A stretch of DNA of 64,000 nt from Geoalkalibacter subterraneus (GTDB lineage Bacteria > Desulfobacterota > Desulfuromonadia > Desulfuromonadales > Geoalkalibacteraceae): NCBI RefSeq assembly GCF_000827125.1, contig NZ_CP010311.1:3245001-3309000 (forward strand), written 5' to 3'. How positions within the stretch are numbered: the stretch's first letter is position 1; the number at the start of each line of letters is the position of its first letter. Made by a program: the position numbers and the translations under genes. The notes beneath the pieces were generated by a model. The model searched no databases. It was not told the origin of the DNA and was given only the letters and a program-made list of their open reading frames with translations. This document shows positions 7,428 through 15,883 of this stretch, piece by piece.

Positions 7428-7524
7428 AGGTTTGATCGGGGCATTGTCATGAAAAGAACCCTACTTGAGTTTAAAGGGAGTGTCAATCTTTAAGTGGGTG
7501 TCCTTTAGAGTCGCATTTAGAGTC
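7428..7524. repeat. RAYT leader fragment with REP
   Basis: The sequence repeats the RAYT start region (GTTTGATCGGGGCATTGTCA ... AACCCTACTTGAG) followed by GTGTCAATCTTTAAGTGGGT and AGAGTCGCA repeats. It is a solo copy of the DNA just upstream of the RAYT gene, separated from the coding region. A similar piece is at 15809-15883. Confidence 0.7.
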
Positions 7525-7529
7525 GCAGA

Positions 7530-7604
7530 CAACCTGTTTAATGCCTTAAAGGGTGAGCCTCATTCACCCCGGGAAGTAAACGAGTAAACAACGTCCCCTG
7601 GGTC
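7530..7604. repeat. Repeat block D, partial copy 2, with R1
   Basis: Contains CCTGTTTAATGCCTTAAAGG, the GGGTGA/TCACCC hairpin and the R1 motif at 7574-7604, as in 308-424 and 15697-15807. Confidence 0.7.
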
Positions 7605-7610
7605 TTCCTG

Positions 7611-7942
7611 TAAACAGGTTTTTCCAAAACGACGTTGACTCTCGGATTTTTCGCGGGCATGTCGCACCTCCTTTTCACAAGTGTGTCACTAGTGCGGCAT
7701 GAGGTCAATTGAAGATTGAAGGGGTGATCTCATCAGCCATTGCGAGTCCTTACCAGGCTGAAGGCTGAGGGCTGAAGGGAACCCCAGGTTCAAAATGTCT
7801 GCCCCCCATGGCGGCCACCAAACCCAAAGACGACACATGAAAATGCGAGTCGCACCTTTGACCTTCGCGCCCCTCGTCCCGAGTTTCGCGCCTCTCTGTC
7901 ATCCCCCCGGAAAGTAAACGAGTAAACAACGTCCCCTGGGTC
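7611..7942. repeat. Repeat block B, copy 2 (carries only the first codons of the antitoxin)
   Basis: Matches 6143-6474. It carries about 16 codons of the RHH antitoxin (minus strand, 7611-7660) plus its ribosome site and operator, so a promoter may still fire into truncated DNA. It ends in R1 at 7912-7942. Together with block C, block D and the RAYT leader it fills 7209-7996, which holds no intact gene. Confidence 0.85.
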
Positions 7943-7996
7943 TTCCTATCGCGGACTCAAAATATAGGATGTCGCACAATGAAGCAAGTCCTTACA

Positions 7997-8006
7997 GGCT
8001 TTCTGG
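7997..8006. repeat. 10-bp target duplication, left copy
   Basis: GGCTTTCTGG here is repeated at 11865-11874 on the far side of the tandem IS pair. The first six bases come from the RAYT unit and the last four are the left tip of the IS4-like element, so the ISAs1-type insertion struck the junction of an already inserted element. Confidence 0.85.
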
Positions 8007-8021
8007 CAAGGCAAATTTGTT

Positions 8022-8849
8022 CTAATTGCATCCAGCAGCCGAGCGCCTGCTCCTTGTATTATCGGTCATTCGCAGGTAGTCGAAGACGGCGCGGGGGTTC
8101 ATGGCGAGCATCCTCATTTTCTGCGCAACGCTGCCGACGCTTTTTGATTTAATCAGACCGACCGCGAAGCGTCGGAGCCGGGTGATGTTTTCCGGCCCAT
8201 GGCCGGTGCGTATCCGGCTTCGGTCTTCGTCGTAATTCCAGTCAATGATGTAGTGGCAGCTGTTTTCTATGCACCAGTGGTTGCGATTAGTCTTGAGGAT
8301 GCGCTGGGCGTCGGCCTGCTGCGGTGTGTGGCTGGTGATTCCGTAAACGGTTTCGGTTGAGACTTTCCCGCTCTTTTTGTTGACCCTTTCGCGTTCGACC
8401 ATGAAAGCCTGACCGACGTGAGGAAAGTCGAGATAGTCGTTGAGCTCGGCGGTGACCCAGATCCTCCGCGTCTCGATCCGGCCATGGTCGGAGTCGACGG
8501 TGACAGCGTGAGGTTCTTGGCGGCCATGAAAATACAGGGTGAGGTCTTCGAGAAGCCGGGGCTGATTGCCTTTGACGGTGAAATGGTAATGGGCCTGCCT
8601 GTCTTCGACCAGGTAGCGGGCCAATCGGCGTTGCGTCAATAGGGCGTCGGCGCTGATGGTCTTGCCTTCGATGCTGATCGCCTCGAGCAAGGGGATGGCC
8701 ATTTTGATTTCGTTCGTTTGCTTGACCTCGTCGCTGCCATCGTCTATCGGCAGGAGGCCGACTTTTTTTGGGTGTGGCAGGTTTTGGTCTCGTGGCCGAT
8801 CGCGCTCATGATATGCGTCTTGCGGCCTTGCTCGTCGGTGGCGTTGCAC
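8022..8849 (-). CDS. ISAs1 transposase catalytic part (orfB, -1 frame), copy 1
   Basis: The functional part starts after the slippery run near 8762 (KKVGLLPIDDGSDEVKQTNE). The second catalytic Asp is in ISADALLTQRRLARYLVE; the third acidic residue is in HWCIENSCHYIIDWNYDEDR; the GHGPENITRLRRFAVGLIKS ending is typical of ISAs1. The stop codon lies at the edge of the left terminal repeat. On its own this frame lacks the first Asp and the DruA domain, so the expected active product is the orfA-orfB fusion of about 600 residues. Confidence 0.85.
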   Translation of the reverse strand: MQRHRRARPQDAYHERDRPRDQNLPHPKKVGLLPIDDGSDEVKQTNEIKMAIPLLEAISIEGKTISADALLTQRRLARYLVEDRQAHYHFTVKGNQPRLLEDLTLYFHGRQEPHAVTVDSDHGRIETRRIWVTAELNDYLDFPHVGQAFMVERERVNKKSGKVSTETVYGITSHTPQQADAQRILKTNRNHWCIENSCHYIIDWNYDEDRSRIRTGHGPENITRLRRFAVGLIKSKSVGSVAQKMRMLAMNPRAVFDYLRMTDNTRSRRSAAGCN

Positions 8850-9811
8850 ATGGTCTTGCCGTCAATGGCGAGGCTTTCATCCGCGCCTGCGTAAGCCTCG
8901 TTCCAACGTTGAAAGCTGCGGTCGAGATGATCCGGATCGACCCTGATGAGGATATCGCGGATGATGTATTCGCTCGGGACAAGGTACTGCCCTTGTTTTT
9001 TACGGCATCCGAAGCGCTCGCGCGCCTTGGGGCCAAGACTTTTGGCCCAATCGGAAATCGCCTTGTACCCGCGCATCCCGCAAAGCGTCGCCCCGGCGGC
9101 AATGGCCAAAACGGTGGACAGCCGGTGGCGTTTCCCTGCGGCGCGGCGCGGGTCGGGGATGTCGGTGAAAAACTCTGGCAAGGATCGCATTTGATTGGCT
9201 GTCAACAACATTTTCACGTCTCCTGGACAATAGGGCGCCCCAAGCAGGGGGCGGGACAAGAGCGATTGGGCATTGGACTGCAGCGCACGAACAAACACCA
9301 TCTTCGGGGACTGTGCGAGGTTGCTATAACCTTGACGGGTTCGGCGAAATCCCTTGGTCTGACCCAGGCATAGCCAATTGGCCGCCTTGTAAACCGTGCC
9401 TTGATAGCGCTGCGGATCGACAAAGGTCTCCATCAGCACAAGCGGATGGCCAAAGCGCTCCAGCCAGTCGCGCTGGATTCTTTGTTCGCACAGCGCCAAG
9501 ACGCGCGAGCCCAGATTGGGCAAATGCCACTGCGGCAGGATCAGAAAACGGCTATTGTTGGCAACCAGCTTCAAGCGGTCATATTGGCGCCGATGATCCC
9601 AGCCAATCCACTGGTCGCGAACGGCGCACTTCAAGGCCGCAGCGGAAAAGCTCAGCAAAGCGACCCACTGCTGGCGCAATATGGCAACGTACCAGAGGGT
9701 TTCGCCGATCTTGGGCAGATCTCCCAGATAATGATGCGCTTGCATTGTCTCCCGATATCGGTCCTCCTCGAGGGCTGAAACGGGTCGTACATGGATTTCT
9801 TTCAGATTCAC
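8744..9811 (-). CDS. DruA/DUF4338 domain joined to ISAs1 transposase N-terminus (orfA), copy 1
   Basis: 355 aa from a GTG at 9811. Residues ~20-200 match DUF4338, the domain of Druantia protein DruA: HYLGDLPKIGETLWYVAIL, LLSFSAAALKCAVRD, LKLVANNSRFLILP, LMETFVDPQRYQGTVYKAAN. Residues ~210-340 are the N-terminal region of ISAs1-family transposases (LPEFFTDIPDPRRAAGKRH) up to the first catalytic Asp in LAIDGKT (~317). The frame ends 12 residues later in QKKSASCR. The rest of the catalytic domain is in the -1 frame, reached at A_AAA_AAG (8768-8762). The reading frame extends to 9943 only because of the neighbouring copy. Confidence 0.85.
   Translation of the reverse strand: MNLKEIHVRPVSALEEDRYRETMQAHHYLGDLPKIGETLWYVAILRQQWVALLSFSAAALKCAVRDQWIGWDHRRQYDRLKLVANNSRFLILPQWHLPNLGSRVLALCEQRIQRDWLERFGHPLVLMETFVDPQRYQGTVYKAANWLCLGQTKGFRRTRQGYSNLAQSPKMVFVRALQSNAQSLLSRPLLGAPYCPGDVKMLLTANQMRSLPEFFTDIPDPRRAAGKRHRLSTVLAIAAGATLCGMRGYKAISDWAKSLGPKARERFGCRKKQGQYLVPSEYIIRDILIRVDPDHLDRSFQRWNEAYAGADESLAIDGKTMCNATDEQGRKTHIMSAIGHETKTCHTQKKSASCR
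8762..8768 (-). promoter_or_regulatory. Probable -1 ribosomal frameshift site A_AAA_AAG
   Basis: Read on the minus strand in the orfA frame, the codons are CAA AAA AAG, the canonical slippery heptamer. Slipping back one base gives AAA AAA GTC GGC, which is the orfB frame. A short stem TCGGC/GCCGA begins right after it. Both IS copies keep it. No ribosome site for independent orfB start was seen. Confidence 0.7.
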
Positions 9812-9955
9812 GACAGGGTCTCCAAGGGCAAAGGACGAACCCTTTATACCCCATCGGAGAACAAATGACCAGAACTTTATGCTGGGGCAAGGCTTAGAGC
9901 GTGTTCCCGGGAGGGAACAAATTCGCCCTGGCCCTGATTGCAAGGCAAATTTGTT

Positions 9956-10783
9956 CTAATTGCATCCAGCAGCCGAGCGCCTGCTCCTTGTATTATCGGT
10001 CATTCGCAGGTAGTCGAAGACGGCGCGGGGGTTCATGGCGAGCATCCTCATTTTCTGCGCAACGCTGCCGACGCTTTTTGATTTAATCAGACCGACCGCG
10101 AAGCGTCGGAGCCGGGTGATGTTTTCCGGCCCATGGCCGGTGCGTATCCGGCTTCGGTCTTCGTCGTAATTCCAGTCAATGATGTAGTGGCAGCTGTTTT
10201 CTATGCACCAGTGGTTGCGATTAGTCTTGAGGATGCGCTGGGCGTCGGCCTGCTGCGGTGTGTGGCTGGTGATTCCGTAAACGGTTTCGGTTGAGACTTT
10301 CCCGCTCTTTTTGTTGACCCTTTCGCGTTCGACCATGAAAGCCTGACCGACGTGAGGAAAGTCGAGATAGTCGTTGAGCTCGGCGGTGACCCAGATCCTC
10401 CGCGTCTCGATCCGGCCATGGTCGGAGTCGACGGTGACAGCGTGAGGTTCTTGGCGGCCATGAAAATACAGGGTGAGGTCTTCGAGAAGCCGGGGCTGAT
10501 TGCCTTTGACGGTGAAATGGTAATGGGCCTGCCTGTCTTCGACCAGGTAGCGGGCCAATCGGCGTTGCGTCAATAGGGCGTCGGCGCTGATGGTCTTGCC
10601 TTCGATGCTGATCGCCTCGAGCAAGGGGATGGCCATTTTGATTTCGTTCGTTTGCTTGACCTCGTCGCTGCCATCGTCTATCGGCAGGAGGCCGACTTTT
10701 TTTGGGTGTGGCAGGTTTTGGTCTCGTGGCCGATCGCGCTCATGATATGCGTCTTGCGGCCTTGCTCGTCGGTGGCGTTGCAC
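9956..10783 (-). CDS. ISAs1 transposase catalytic part (orfB, -1 frame), copy 2
   Basis: Same sequence as 8022-8849, including ISADALLTQRR and CIENSCHYIIDW catalytic blocks. It is expected to be made only as a -1 frameshift fusion with the orfA at 10678-11745. Confidence 0.85.
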   Translation of the reverse strand: MQRHRRARPQDAYHERDRPRDQNLPHPKKVGLLPIDDGSDEVKQTNEIKMAIPLLEAISIEGKTISADALLTQRRLARYLVEDRQAHYHFTVKGNQPRLLEDLTLYFHGRQEPHAVTVDSDHGRIETRRIWVTAELNDYLDFPHVGQAFMVERERVNKKSGKVSTETVYGITSHTPQQADAQRILKTNRNHWCIENSCHYIIDWNYDEDRSRIRTGHGPENITRLRRFAVGLIKSKSVGSVAQKMRMLAMNPRAVFDYLRMTDNTRSRRSAAGCN

Positions 10784-11745
10784 ATGGTCTTGCCGTCGAT
10801 GGCGAGGCTTTCATCCGCGCCTGCGTAAGCCTCGTTCCAACGTTGAAAGCTGCGGTCGAGATGATCCGGATCGACCCTGATGAGGATATCGCGGATGATG
10901 TATTCGCTCGGGACAAGGTACTGCCCTTGTTTTTTACGGCATCCGAAGCGCTCGCGCGCCTTGGGGCCAAGACTTTTGGCCCAATCGGAAATCGCCTTGT
11001 ACCCGCGCATCCCGCAAAGCGTCGCCCCGGCGGCAATGGCCAAAACGGTGGACAGCCGGTGGCGTTTCCCTGCGGCGCGGCGCGGGTCGGGGATGTCGGT
11101 GAAAAACTCTGGCAAGGATCGCATTTGATTGGCTGTCAACAACATTTTCACGTCTCCTGGACAATAGGGCGCCCCAAGCAGGGGGCGGGACAAGAGCGAT
11201 TGGGCATTGGACTGCAGCGCACGAACAAACACCATCTTCGGGGACTGTGCGAGGTTGCTATAACCTTGACGGGTTCGGCGAAATCCCTTGGTCTGACCCA
11301 GGCATAGCCAATTGGCCGCCTTGTAAACCGTGCCTTGATAGCGCTGCGGATCGACAAAGGTCTCCATCAGCACAAGCGGATGGCCAAAGCGCTCCAGCCA
11401 GTCGCGCTGGATTCTTTGTTCGCACAGCGCCAAGACGCGCGAGCCCAGATTGGGCAAATGCCACTGCGGCAGGATCAAAAAACGGCTATTGTTGGCAACC
11501 AGCTTCAAGCGGTCATATTGGCGCCGATGATCCCAGCCAATCCACTGGTCGCGAACGGCGCACTTCAAGGCCGCAGCGGAAAAGCTCAGCAAAGCGACCC
11601 ACTGCTGGCGCAATATGGCAACGTACCAGAGGGTTTCGCCGATCTTGGGCAGATCTCCCAGATAATGATGCGCTTGCATTGTCTCCCGATATCGGTCCTC
11701 CTCGAGGGCTGAAACGGGTCGTACATGGATTTCTTTCAGATTCAC
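10678..11745 (-). CDS. DruA/DUF4338 domain joined to ISAs1 transposase N-terminus (orfA), copy 2
   Basis: 355 aa, identical in protein sequence to copy 1. It begins at GTG 11745 (MNLKEIHVRPVSALEEDRYR). Here nothing extends the frame upstream, which supports this start for both copies. The DruA-like region, the first catalytic Asp (LAIDGKT) and the early stop after QKKSASCR are the same. The two base differences seen between the copies (8868 versus 10799 region; 9556 versus 11490 region) do not alter the layout. Confidence 0.85.
   Translation of the reverse strand: MNLKEIHVRPVSALEEDRYRETMQAHHYLGDLPKIGETLWYVAILRQQWVALLSFSAAALKCAVRDQWIGWDHRRQYDRLKLVANNSRFLILPQWHLPNLGSRVLALCEQRIQRDWLERFGHPLVLMETFVDPQRYQGTVYKAANWLCLGQTKGFRRTRQGYSNLAQSPKMVFVRALQSNAQSLLSRPLLGAPYCPGDVKMLLTANQMRSLPEFFTDIPDPRRAAGKRHRLSTVLAIAAGATLCGMRGYKAISDWAKSLGPKARERFGCRKKQGQYLVPSEYIIRDILIRVDPDHLDRSFQRWNEAYAGADESLAIDGKTMCNATDEQGRKTHIMSAIGHETKTCHTQKKSASCR
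10696..10702 (-). promoter_or_regulatory. Probable -1 ribosomal frameshift site, copy 2
   Basis: The same A_AAA_AAG heptamer as at 8762-8768, in the same phase relative to orfA, followed by the TCGGC/GCCGA stem. Confidence 0.7.
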
Positions 11746-11870
11746 GACAGGGTCTCCAAGGGCAAAGGACGAACCCTTTATACCCCATCGGAGAACAAAT
11801 GACCAGAACTTTATGCTGGGGCAAGGCTTAGAGCGTGTTCCCGGGAGGGAACAAATTCGCCCTGGGCTTT

Positions 11871-14318
11871 CTGGATATTCGACAAACCGAGTGAGCCGGA
11901 ACAGCCACGGCCCGAATCACACCATTTGACAGCGTTGTGTGGGCTTGAGCAGGGCACACCCCGGACAAAGTAGGGTTGTATCGATCCGGAATATCGGAGG
12001 GAGCTTGGAGGCGCCGGCTGGCCTGGCTTGCGAAATGCAACGGGCGGCGCCTTGCGGCTGTCTGCGTGGGGGCACTGAGACGATCGAGCCAAAAAGGGAA
12101 TGCAGGGATGGGGCGATGGAAGTGGGGTGGCTGGCGGATTGGGACTATTCCTTAATCGCCCCGTACTTGCGCAGGATATCCGTTGTGGTTATGCTCTCCG
12201 GCACTCCTCGCGGTCTGACCACCGTTCTGCCGCAGAGAATGACGAGCTCATAGACCTCGAAGATGGCATAGCGCCCCTCGTCGAAGACAATGACCTTGTT
12301 GCCGTTGTCTTGACGGACCTGCTGCCGGTACTTGCGGATGCCGGTTTGCTCCCCGGCGCGCTCTTTTTTGTCCTGCTGCTCCAGCCAGGTGCGAAACGCC
12401 GTGGAGAGCGCCATGGTGAGCAGGGTGAGGTAGACATGAGCCCGAAACGCCCTGGCGGTATTCTTTGCCGGCCGCTCGATGAACCATGCCTGCTTCGCCT
12501 CCCGGAACAGGGCGTTCTCCATCTCGCTTCTGCGGTCGTAGCGATCGTAGGCACAAAGCGGCTTGGCGACCGCAGCGTTGGTGAGAATCACCATGGTGTC
12601 GCAACCGGGGTTGTTTCGGCAGTAGGGATCATCCACGACCACCACCGCGTTGATCGGATTGGCCGAGAAGTTTGCGGCATGTTCGTGGGAGCCGCTGCCG
12701 TGCTCGCCATAGAAGCCGGCCGAGGTGAGTCCGTCGATCCCGACCGCCTCCCAGCGATCGACCACGCTGGTCTTGTTCTTGCCGTGCCCGACCGAGCGGG
12801 TCTTCTGCCGGCTCTGGCGGACCCCGTTTGCAGCGCAGGCCAGGGCATCGGCATAGACCGCCATGTTCTTCTTGGCCGGGACATAGAAGTGGATCCCCTG
12901 CTGGTGCAGCCACCACCAGAAGGCGCCATCGGTAAACCCCCGGTCAAAGGCCAGCGACGACAAGGTGGCCTGCCCGCCGAGATTGCTCAGAGCCTGGGCG
13001 ACCACCTCCCGGGCCAGGGTCACATCGGCGGTCTCGATGGTGGCAAAGCGCAGGGCCAGCGGCAAGCCGCTGACCGGCTCCCAGATCACCCAGATCTTGA
13101 ACCCGAAGACCCGTTCCAGCACCTTCTTGATGCGCCCCTTGCGCAGGCGCAGCGTCGGCGGCTTCTCCTTGGAGACCATGCCGCAGCCCTCACAGCGCTG
13201 AGTCGACTGGATTTCCGAAGCATCGAGTGTCGCATGCACGGTCTTGGGAAAGAACGAACGAGCGGCCAGCACCGCCACCACCGTGTTGAAGAGCCTCTCC
13301 AGCGCGGAAGCCGCAATCGCTTGGATGTAGGTGGCAATCGAATCGGCGCAGACCGGGCCACGGATCGGGCTGCCCGGCTCGCTCTGTCCGGAGCCGTCCG
13401 GGCTATCGGCAGCCTCCGGGGAGGTCTCGGCGGTGGGCTTTTTACGCCCCCGCAGGCTCGTCCCCTCCAGAATCTCCCGGCCGTTGAACCCCACCAGGCG
13501 CATCAATGCCTGCGAGTGCAGAACCACCGGTTCGATGTGCCAATAGAACGCCAGGCCCGCGACGATGCGCATCAGATAGATGAGGATGACCGCAGGAAAG
13601 CGGACGGTCGTCGGGCGGCTGGAGACTTTCGGGTCAAGCTCCAGCAGGCGAGGCATGACCCCGATCTCTTCGAGGAAATAGAAGAACTCGTCGAAGAAGC
13701 CGGCGTCACTGAGGTGATAAACCTCCGGCACGTCCTTACCCGCCGCCAGATCCAGGGCAATGCCGGCCTGGTCTTTGGCGGCGGTCTGAAAGGAGAGTCG
13801 ACGGGCGATATTTCTGGAAGCACGGTCGTGTAGGTTCATGGTTGGAACGCTAGCAGAAAATGGCGCGAAAAGCAAATCGGCAACATGCGTAAGTGGTTGT
13901 TTTTAAAAGATAAAACTGCTTCGAAATTCATGATCTGAGCGGTTTTTGGGCGAAACGCGCGAGGGGGATCGTGCGAGGCATCCAGGAGGGCCTACAGGGG
14001 AGCCCGGGGGTCGAGAAGGGCAATCCTGAAGGGCGCGGCGAAGAAGGCAAATTTTCGAAAAATGGCCCCTTCCCGGCCCGGTGTTGGATTTTTTTTTTGG
14101 ATTCTGGTTGTCCGCTTACTCAAACGTGGATTAGGCAGACCGGGATAAGGCGTCAGCCGCCCCAGGCATGCTACGAGGTTTGCTGCTGGGTCGGGTTGCC
14201 GGAAACGCTTCGCTTATTCCGGCCTAAATTCCTGGAGCCGTGTAAATAACCAGTTTGGATTTTGTGTGCCGCTCTGGTTGAGCCAGTCCAGGGGCGGGCG
14301 AGTTTATCGAATATCCAG
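11871..14318 (-). mobile_element. IS4-superfamily insertion sequence (2448 bp)
   Basis: Imperfect ~18-bp inverted ends: CTGGATATTCGACAAACC (left) and CTGGATATTCGATAAACT (right, complement). Comparison with the intact RAYT unit at 4570-5874 shows it inserted at AGGCTTT, duplicated at 7996-8002 and 14319-14325 (7 bp). The ISAs1 pair later separated the left duplication from the element. 11871-12144 and 13840-14318 are non-coding ends. A 7-bp duplication and the YREK signature suit the IS4 family; the exact subgroup is not settled. Confidence 0.85.
12145..13839 (-). CDS. IS4-superfamily DDE transposase
   Basis: 564 aa from ATG 13839 (MNLHDRASRNIARRLSFQ). A first Asp lies in VHATLDASEIQST, a second in SSLAFDRGFTDGAFWWWL, and the Y-(2)-R-(3)-E-(6)-K signature is in YDRRSEMENALFREAKQAWF followed by FRAHVYLTLLTMALSTAF. 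An in-frame TTG 36 bp earlier is possible but has no better ribosome site. The paired CxxC (QRCEGCGMV) after the first Asp is a further visible feature. No frameshift or stop is seen, so the element may be active. Confidence 0.88.
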   Translation of the reverse strand: MNLHDRASRNIARRLSFQTAAKDQAGIALDLAAGKDVPEVYHLSDAGFFDEFFYFLEEIGVMPRLLELDPKVSSRPTTVRFPAVILIYLMRIVAGLAFYWHIEPVVLHSQALMRLVGFNGREILEGTSLRGRKKPTAETSPEAADSPDGSGQSEPGSPIRGPVCADSIATYIQAIAASALERLFNTVVAVLAARSFFPKTVHATLDASEIQSTQRCEGCGMVSKEKPPTLRLRKGRIKKVLERVFGFKIWVIWEPVSGLPLALRFATIETADVTLAREVVAQALSNLGGQATLSSLAFDRGFTDGAFWWWLHQQGIHFYVPAKKNMAVYADALACAANGVRQSRQKTRSVGHGKNKTSVVDRWEAVGIDGLTSAGFYGEHGSGSHEHAANFSANPINAVVVVDDPYCRNNPGCDTMVILTNAAVAKPLCAYDRYDRRSEMENALFREAKQAWFIERPAKNTARAFRAHVYLTLLTMALSTAFRTWLEQQDKKERAGEQTGIRKYRQQVRQDNGNKVIVFDEGRYAIFEVYELVILCGRTVVRPRGVPESITTTDILRKYGAIKE

Positions 14319-14452
14319 AGGCTTTTCCGACGGATCAGGAGGCGCCAAGATTCAGCGCATCATACTACGGCGTGCATGGGCAACAACAAGTGACCGATGG
14401 TGGGGGGAGAGCACGACGAAACGTTCCCGCGTAGGACACCACGAACAAACAG

Positions 14453-15559
14453 CTATGCAACGCGGCCGAACACAGATCGGGCTTGCCCGACACCACGCAG
14501 ATACCGGCACTGTCGCTGCTCGGCCAGCGCGGTCAGATGTTGCGCAGTCCCCACGGCACTACCGAAACCGCTCAGAAATTGATCGGCGGTTGCGAAAAAG
14601 GTGTCAAAATCAATGTTCAGGCGCGAGAGGATGGCAGGAGTGGTTTCGGGGATAAAACCGCGCTTGGCGGGATGGACGGCGCGTCCGAGCGCATCGACTA
14701 ACTCCAGGTAGTCAGGCAAAGTAAAGGGAATGGCGCCGTCAACCTGGACCGACGGAGAAAAATCCAGCAACGGGGCCGGCTCAAGCTGGCGCAGTTCGCT
14801 TTCGGGACGGACGTGCTCTTGTCTGCGGCGCAGATCGGCGGCGGCTTTACGGACCTGCGCCGCAGGCGGCGTTCTTTTTTCCGCGGGGGAGGCCTCTTCT
14901 TCTGCCGTTTTAGGAAAAAGATCGGCAATGCGCCGGCGCACGGAGGTATGAGCGCTTTCTTCGGGCGTTTGCGCAAGTCCTGCGCGCACAGGGTTGAGAT
15001 CGACATACGCCATGGCGGTCAGCAAGGCTTGATCGTCAAGCAGCGCTTGACTTTTGAAGCGCCCCTCCCAAAACCGACCAGTCACCCCGTCTTCAGCATT
15101 GGCCATGCGGGCAATGGTCTCATTGAGCACCCGCATAAACCAGGACAGGTCGTGAAGACGCTTGCGATAGGTCTCGGCCAGCGCAGCGATGTTTGACAAC
15201 TCTGTAGCGCTGAGGGTGTCGCGCTCAGTGCCCAAATATTTCTGAACCAGCCCAGGCCCGGAAAATATTCGAGTCCACCGCGCTAGAACCTCCTCATCGC
15301 CCCACCCCGCTGCGCGCTCGGCATCGATGCGCACAACAATATGGTAGTGATTGCTCATAACGGCGTAGGCCGCCACATCGATGGCGAAAATCGAGGAGAG
15401 TTCGCAAATGCGGCTCTCGATCCAGCCGCGGCGATGTTCAAAGTTCTTTCCAGAGGAATAATCTTCCCCACACAGGTACGCACGGCGCACACAACGCGAG
15501 ACAACGTGGTACCACGGCGTGTCGGAGAGGCTCACAAGGTTTGATCGGGGCATTGTCAT
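14453..15559 (-). CDS. REP-associated tyrosine transposase (RAYT), copy 2
   Basis: Protein identical to the 4755-5861 gene through the coding region from MTMPRSNLVSLSDTPWYHVV onward, including the HUH motif (NHYHIVVRID) and YVDLNPVRAGL. The upstream leader differs from copy 1 by loss of about 9 bp next to the REP. The gene itself is intact; only the DNA downstream of it was split by insertion sequences. Near identity indicates recent duplication of the whole unit, unusual for RAYT genes, which are normally single and vertically inherited. Confidence 0.88.
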   Translation of the reverse strand: MTMPRSNLVSLSDTPWYHVVSRCVRRAYLCGEDYSSGKNFEHRRGWIESRICELSSIFAIDVAAYAVMSNHYHIVVRIDAERAAGWGDEEVLARWTRIFSGPGLVQKYLGTERDTLSATELSNIAALAETYRKRLHDLSWFMRVLNETIARMANAEDGVTGRFWEGRFKSQALLDDQALLTAMAYVDLNPVRAGLAQTPEESAHTSVRRRIADLFPKTAEEEASPAEKRTPPAAQVRKAAADLRRRQEHVRPESELRQLEPAPLLDFSPSVQVDGAIPFTLPDYLELVDALGRAVHPAKRGFIPETTPAILSRLNIDFDTFFATADQFLSGFGSAVGTAQHLTALAEQRQCRYLRGVGQARSVFGRVA

Positions 15560-15573
15560 GAAAAGAACCCTAC

Positions 15574-15693
15574 TTGGGAGTGTCAATCTTTAAGTGGGTG
15601 TCCTATAGAGTCGCATAGGGGGAGTGTCAATCTTTAAGTGGGTGTCATTTAGAGTCGCCATTAAAATCTTTAAGTGGGTGTCCTATAGATCCG
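15574..15693. repeat. Cluster of three REP motifs
   Basis: GTGTCAATCTTTAAGTGGGT occurs twice and a shortened form (AATCTTTAAGTGGGTGTCC) once, in direct orientation, spaced by AGAGTCGC-type linkers. It is the densest REP cluster in the window and sits directly upstream of RAYT copy 2. Confidence 0.85.
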
Positions 15694-15696
15694 CTG

Positions 15697-15807
15697 AATA
15701 ACACTGGCCAGACAGTGGACCGAAGATTTGGACAACCTGTTTAATGCCTTAAAGGGTGAGCCTCATTCACCCCGGGAAGTAAACGAGTAAACAACGTCCC
15801 CAGGGTC
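15697..15807. repeat. Repeat block D, copy 3, with R1
   Basis: CTGAATAACACTGGCCAGAC through the GGGTGA/TCACCC hairpin to R1 (15777-15807), nearly the same as 308-424. Confidence 0.75.
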
Positions 15808-15808
15808 T

Positions 15809-15883
15809 TCGTTGTCATGAAAAGAACCCTACTTGAGTTTAGGGGGAGTGTCAATCTTTAAGTGGGTGTCCTTTCAATCTTTA
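15809..15883. repeat. RAYT leader fragment with REP, second solo copy
   Basis: CGTTGTCATGAAAAGAACCC, then the REP motif, ending abruptly in TTTCAATCTTTA at the start of block C. It carries the RAYT start codon context without the gene. Confidence 0.7.

Larger units (their letters stand above)
8007..9930 (-). mobile_element. ISAs1-type insertion sequence with DruA domain, copy 1 (1924 bp)
   Basis: Bounded by imperfect 16-bp terminal inverted repeats: CAAGGCAAATTTGTTC at the left and the complement of CAGGGCGAATTTGTTC at the right (14 of 16 match). It carries two overlapping reading frames on the minus strand. A second copy (9941-11864) follows after a 10-bp spacer and I found only two base differences between them. 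The pair is flanked by a 10-bp direct repeat. Confidence 0.9.
9941..11864 (-). mobile_element. ISAs1-type insertion sequence with DruA domain, copy 2 (1924 bp)
   Basis: Same orientation, length and terminal repeats as 8007-9930. The two copies are separated by 10 bp, GCCCTGATTG (9931-9940), the length of the target duplication but a different sequence. The direct repeat of GGCTTTCTGG lies only outside the pair (7997-8006, 11865-11874). Confidence 0.9.

Noticed and set aside
9812-9943. Extended N-terminus of orfA in the first ISAs1 copy (44 extra codons)
   Set aside because: The extension reads through the 10-bp spacer into copy 2's end; copy 2 has no such extension, so the GTG start is used.
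12100-13833. 577-codon plus-strand frame opposite the IS4-like transposase
   Set aside because: GC-rich antisense shadow; the minus strand has clear DDE/YREK motifs and the plus frame has none.
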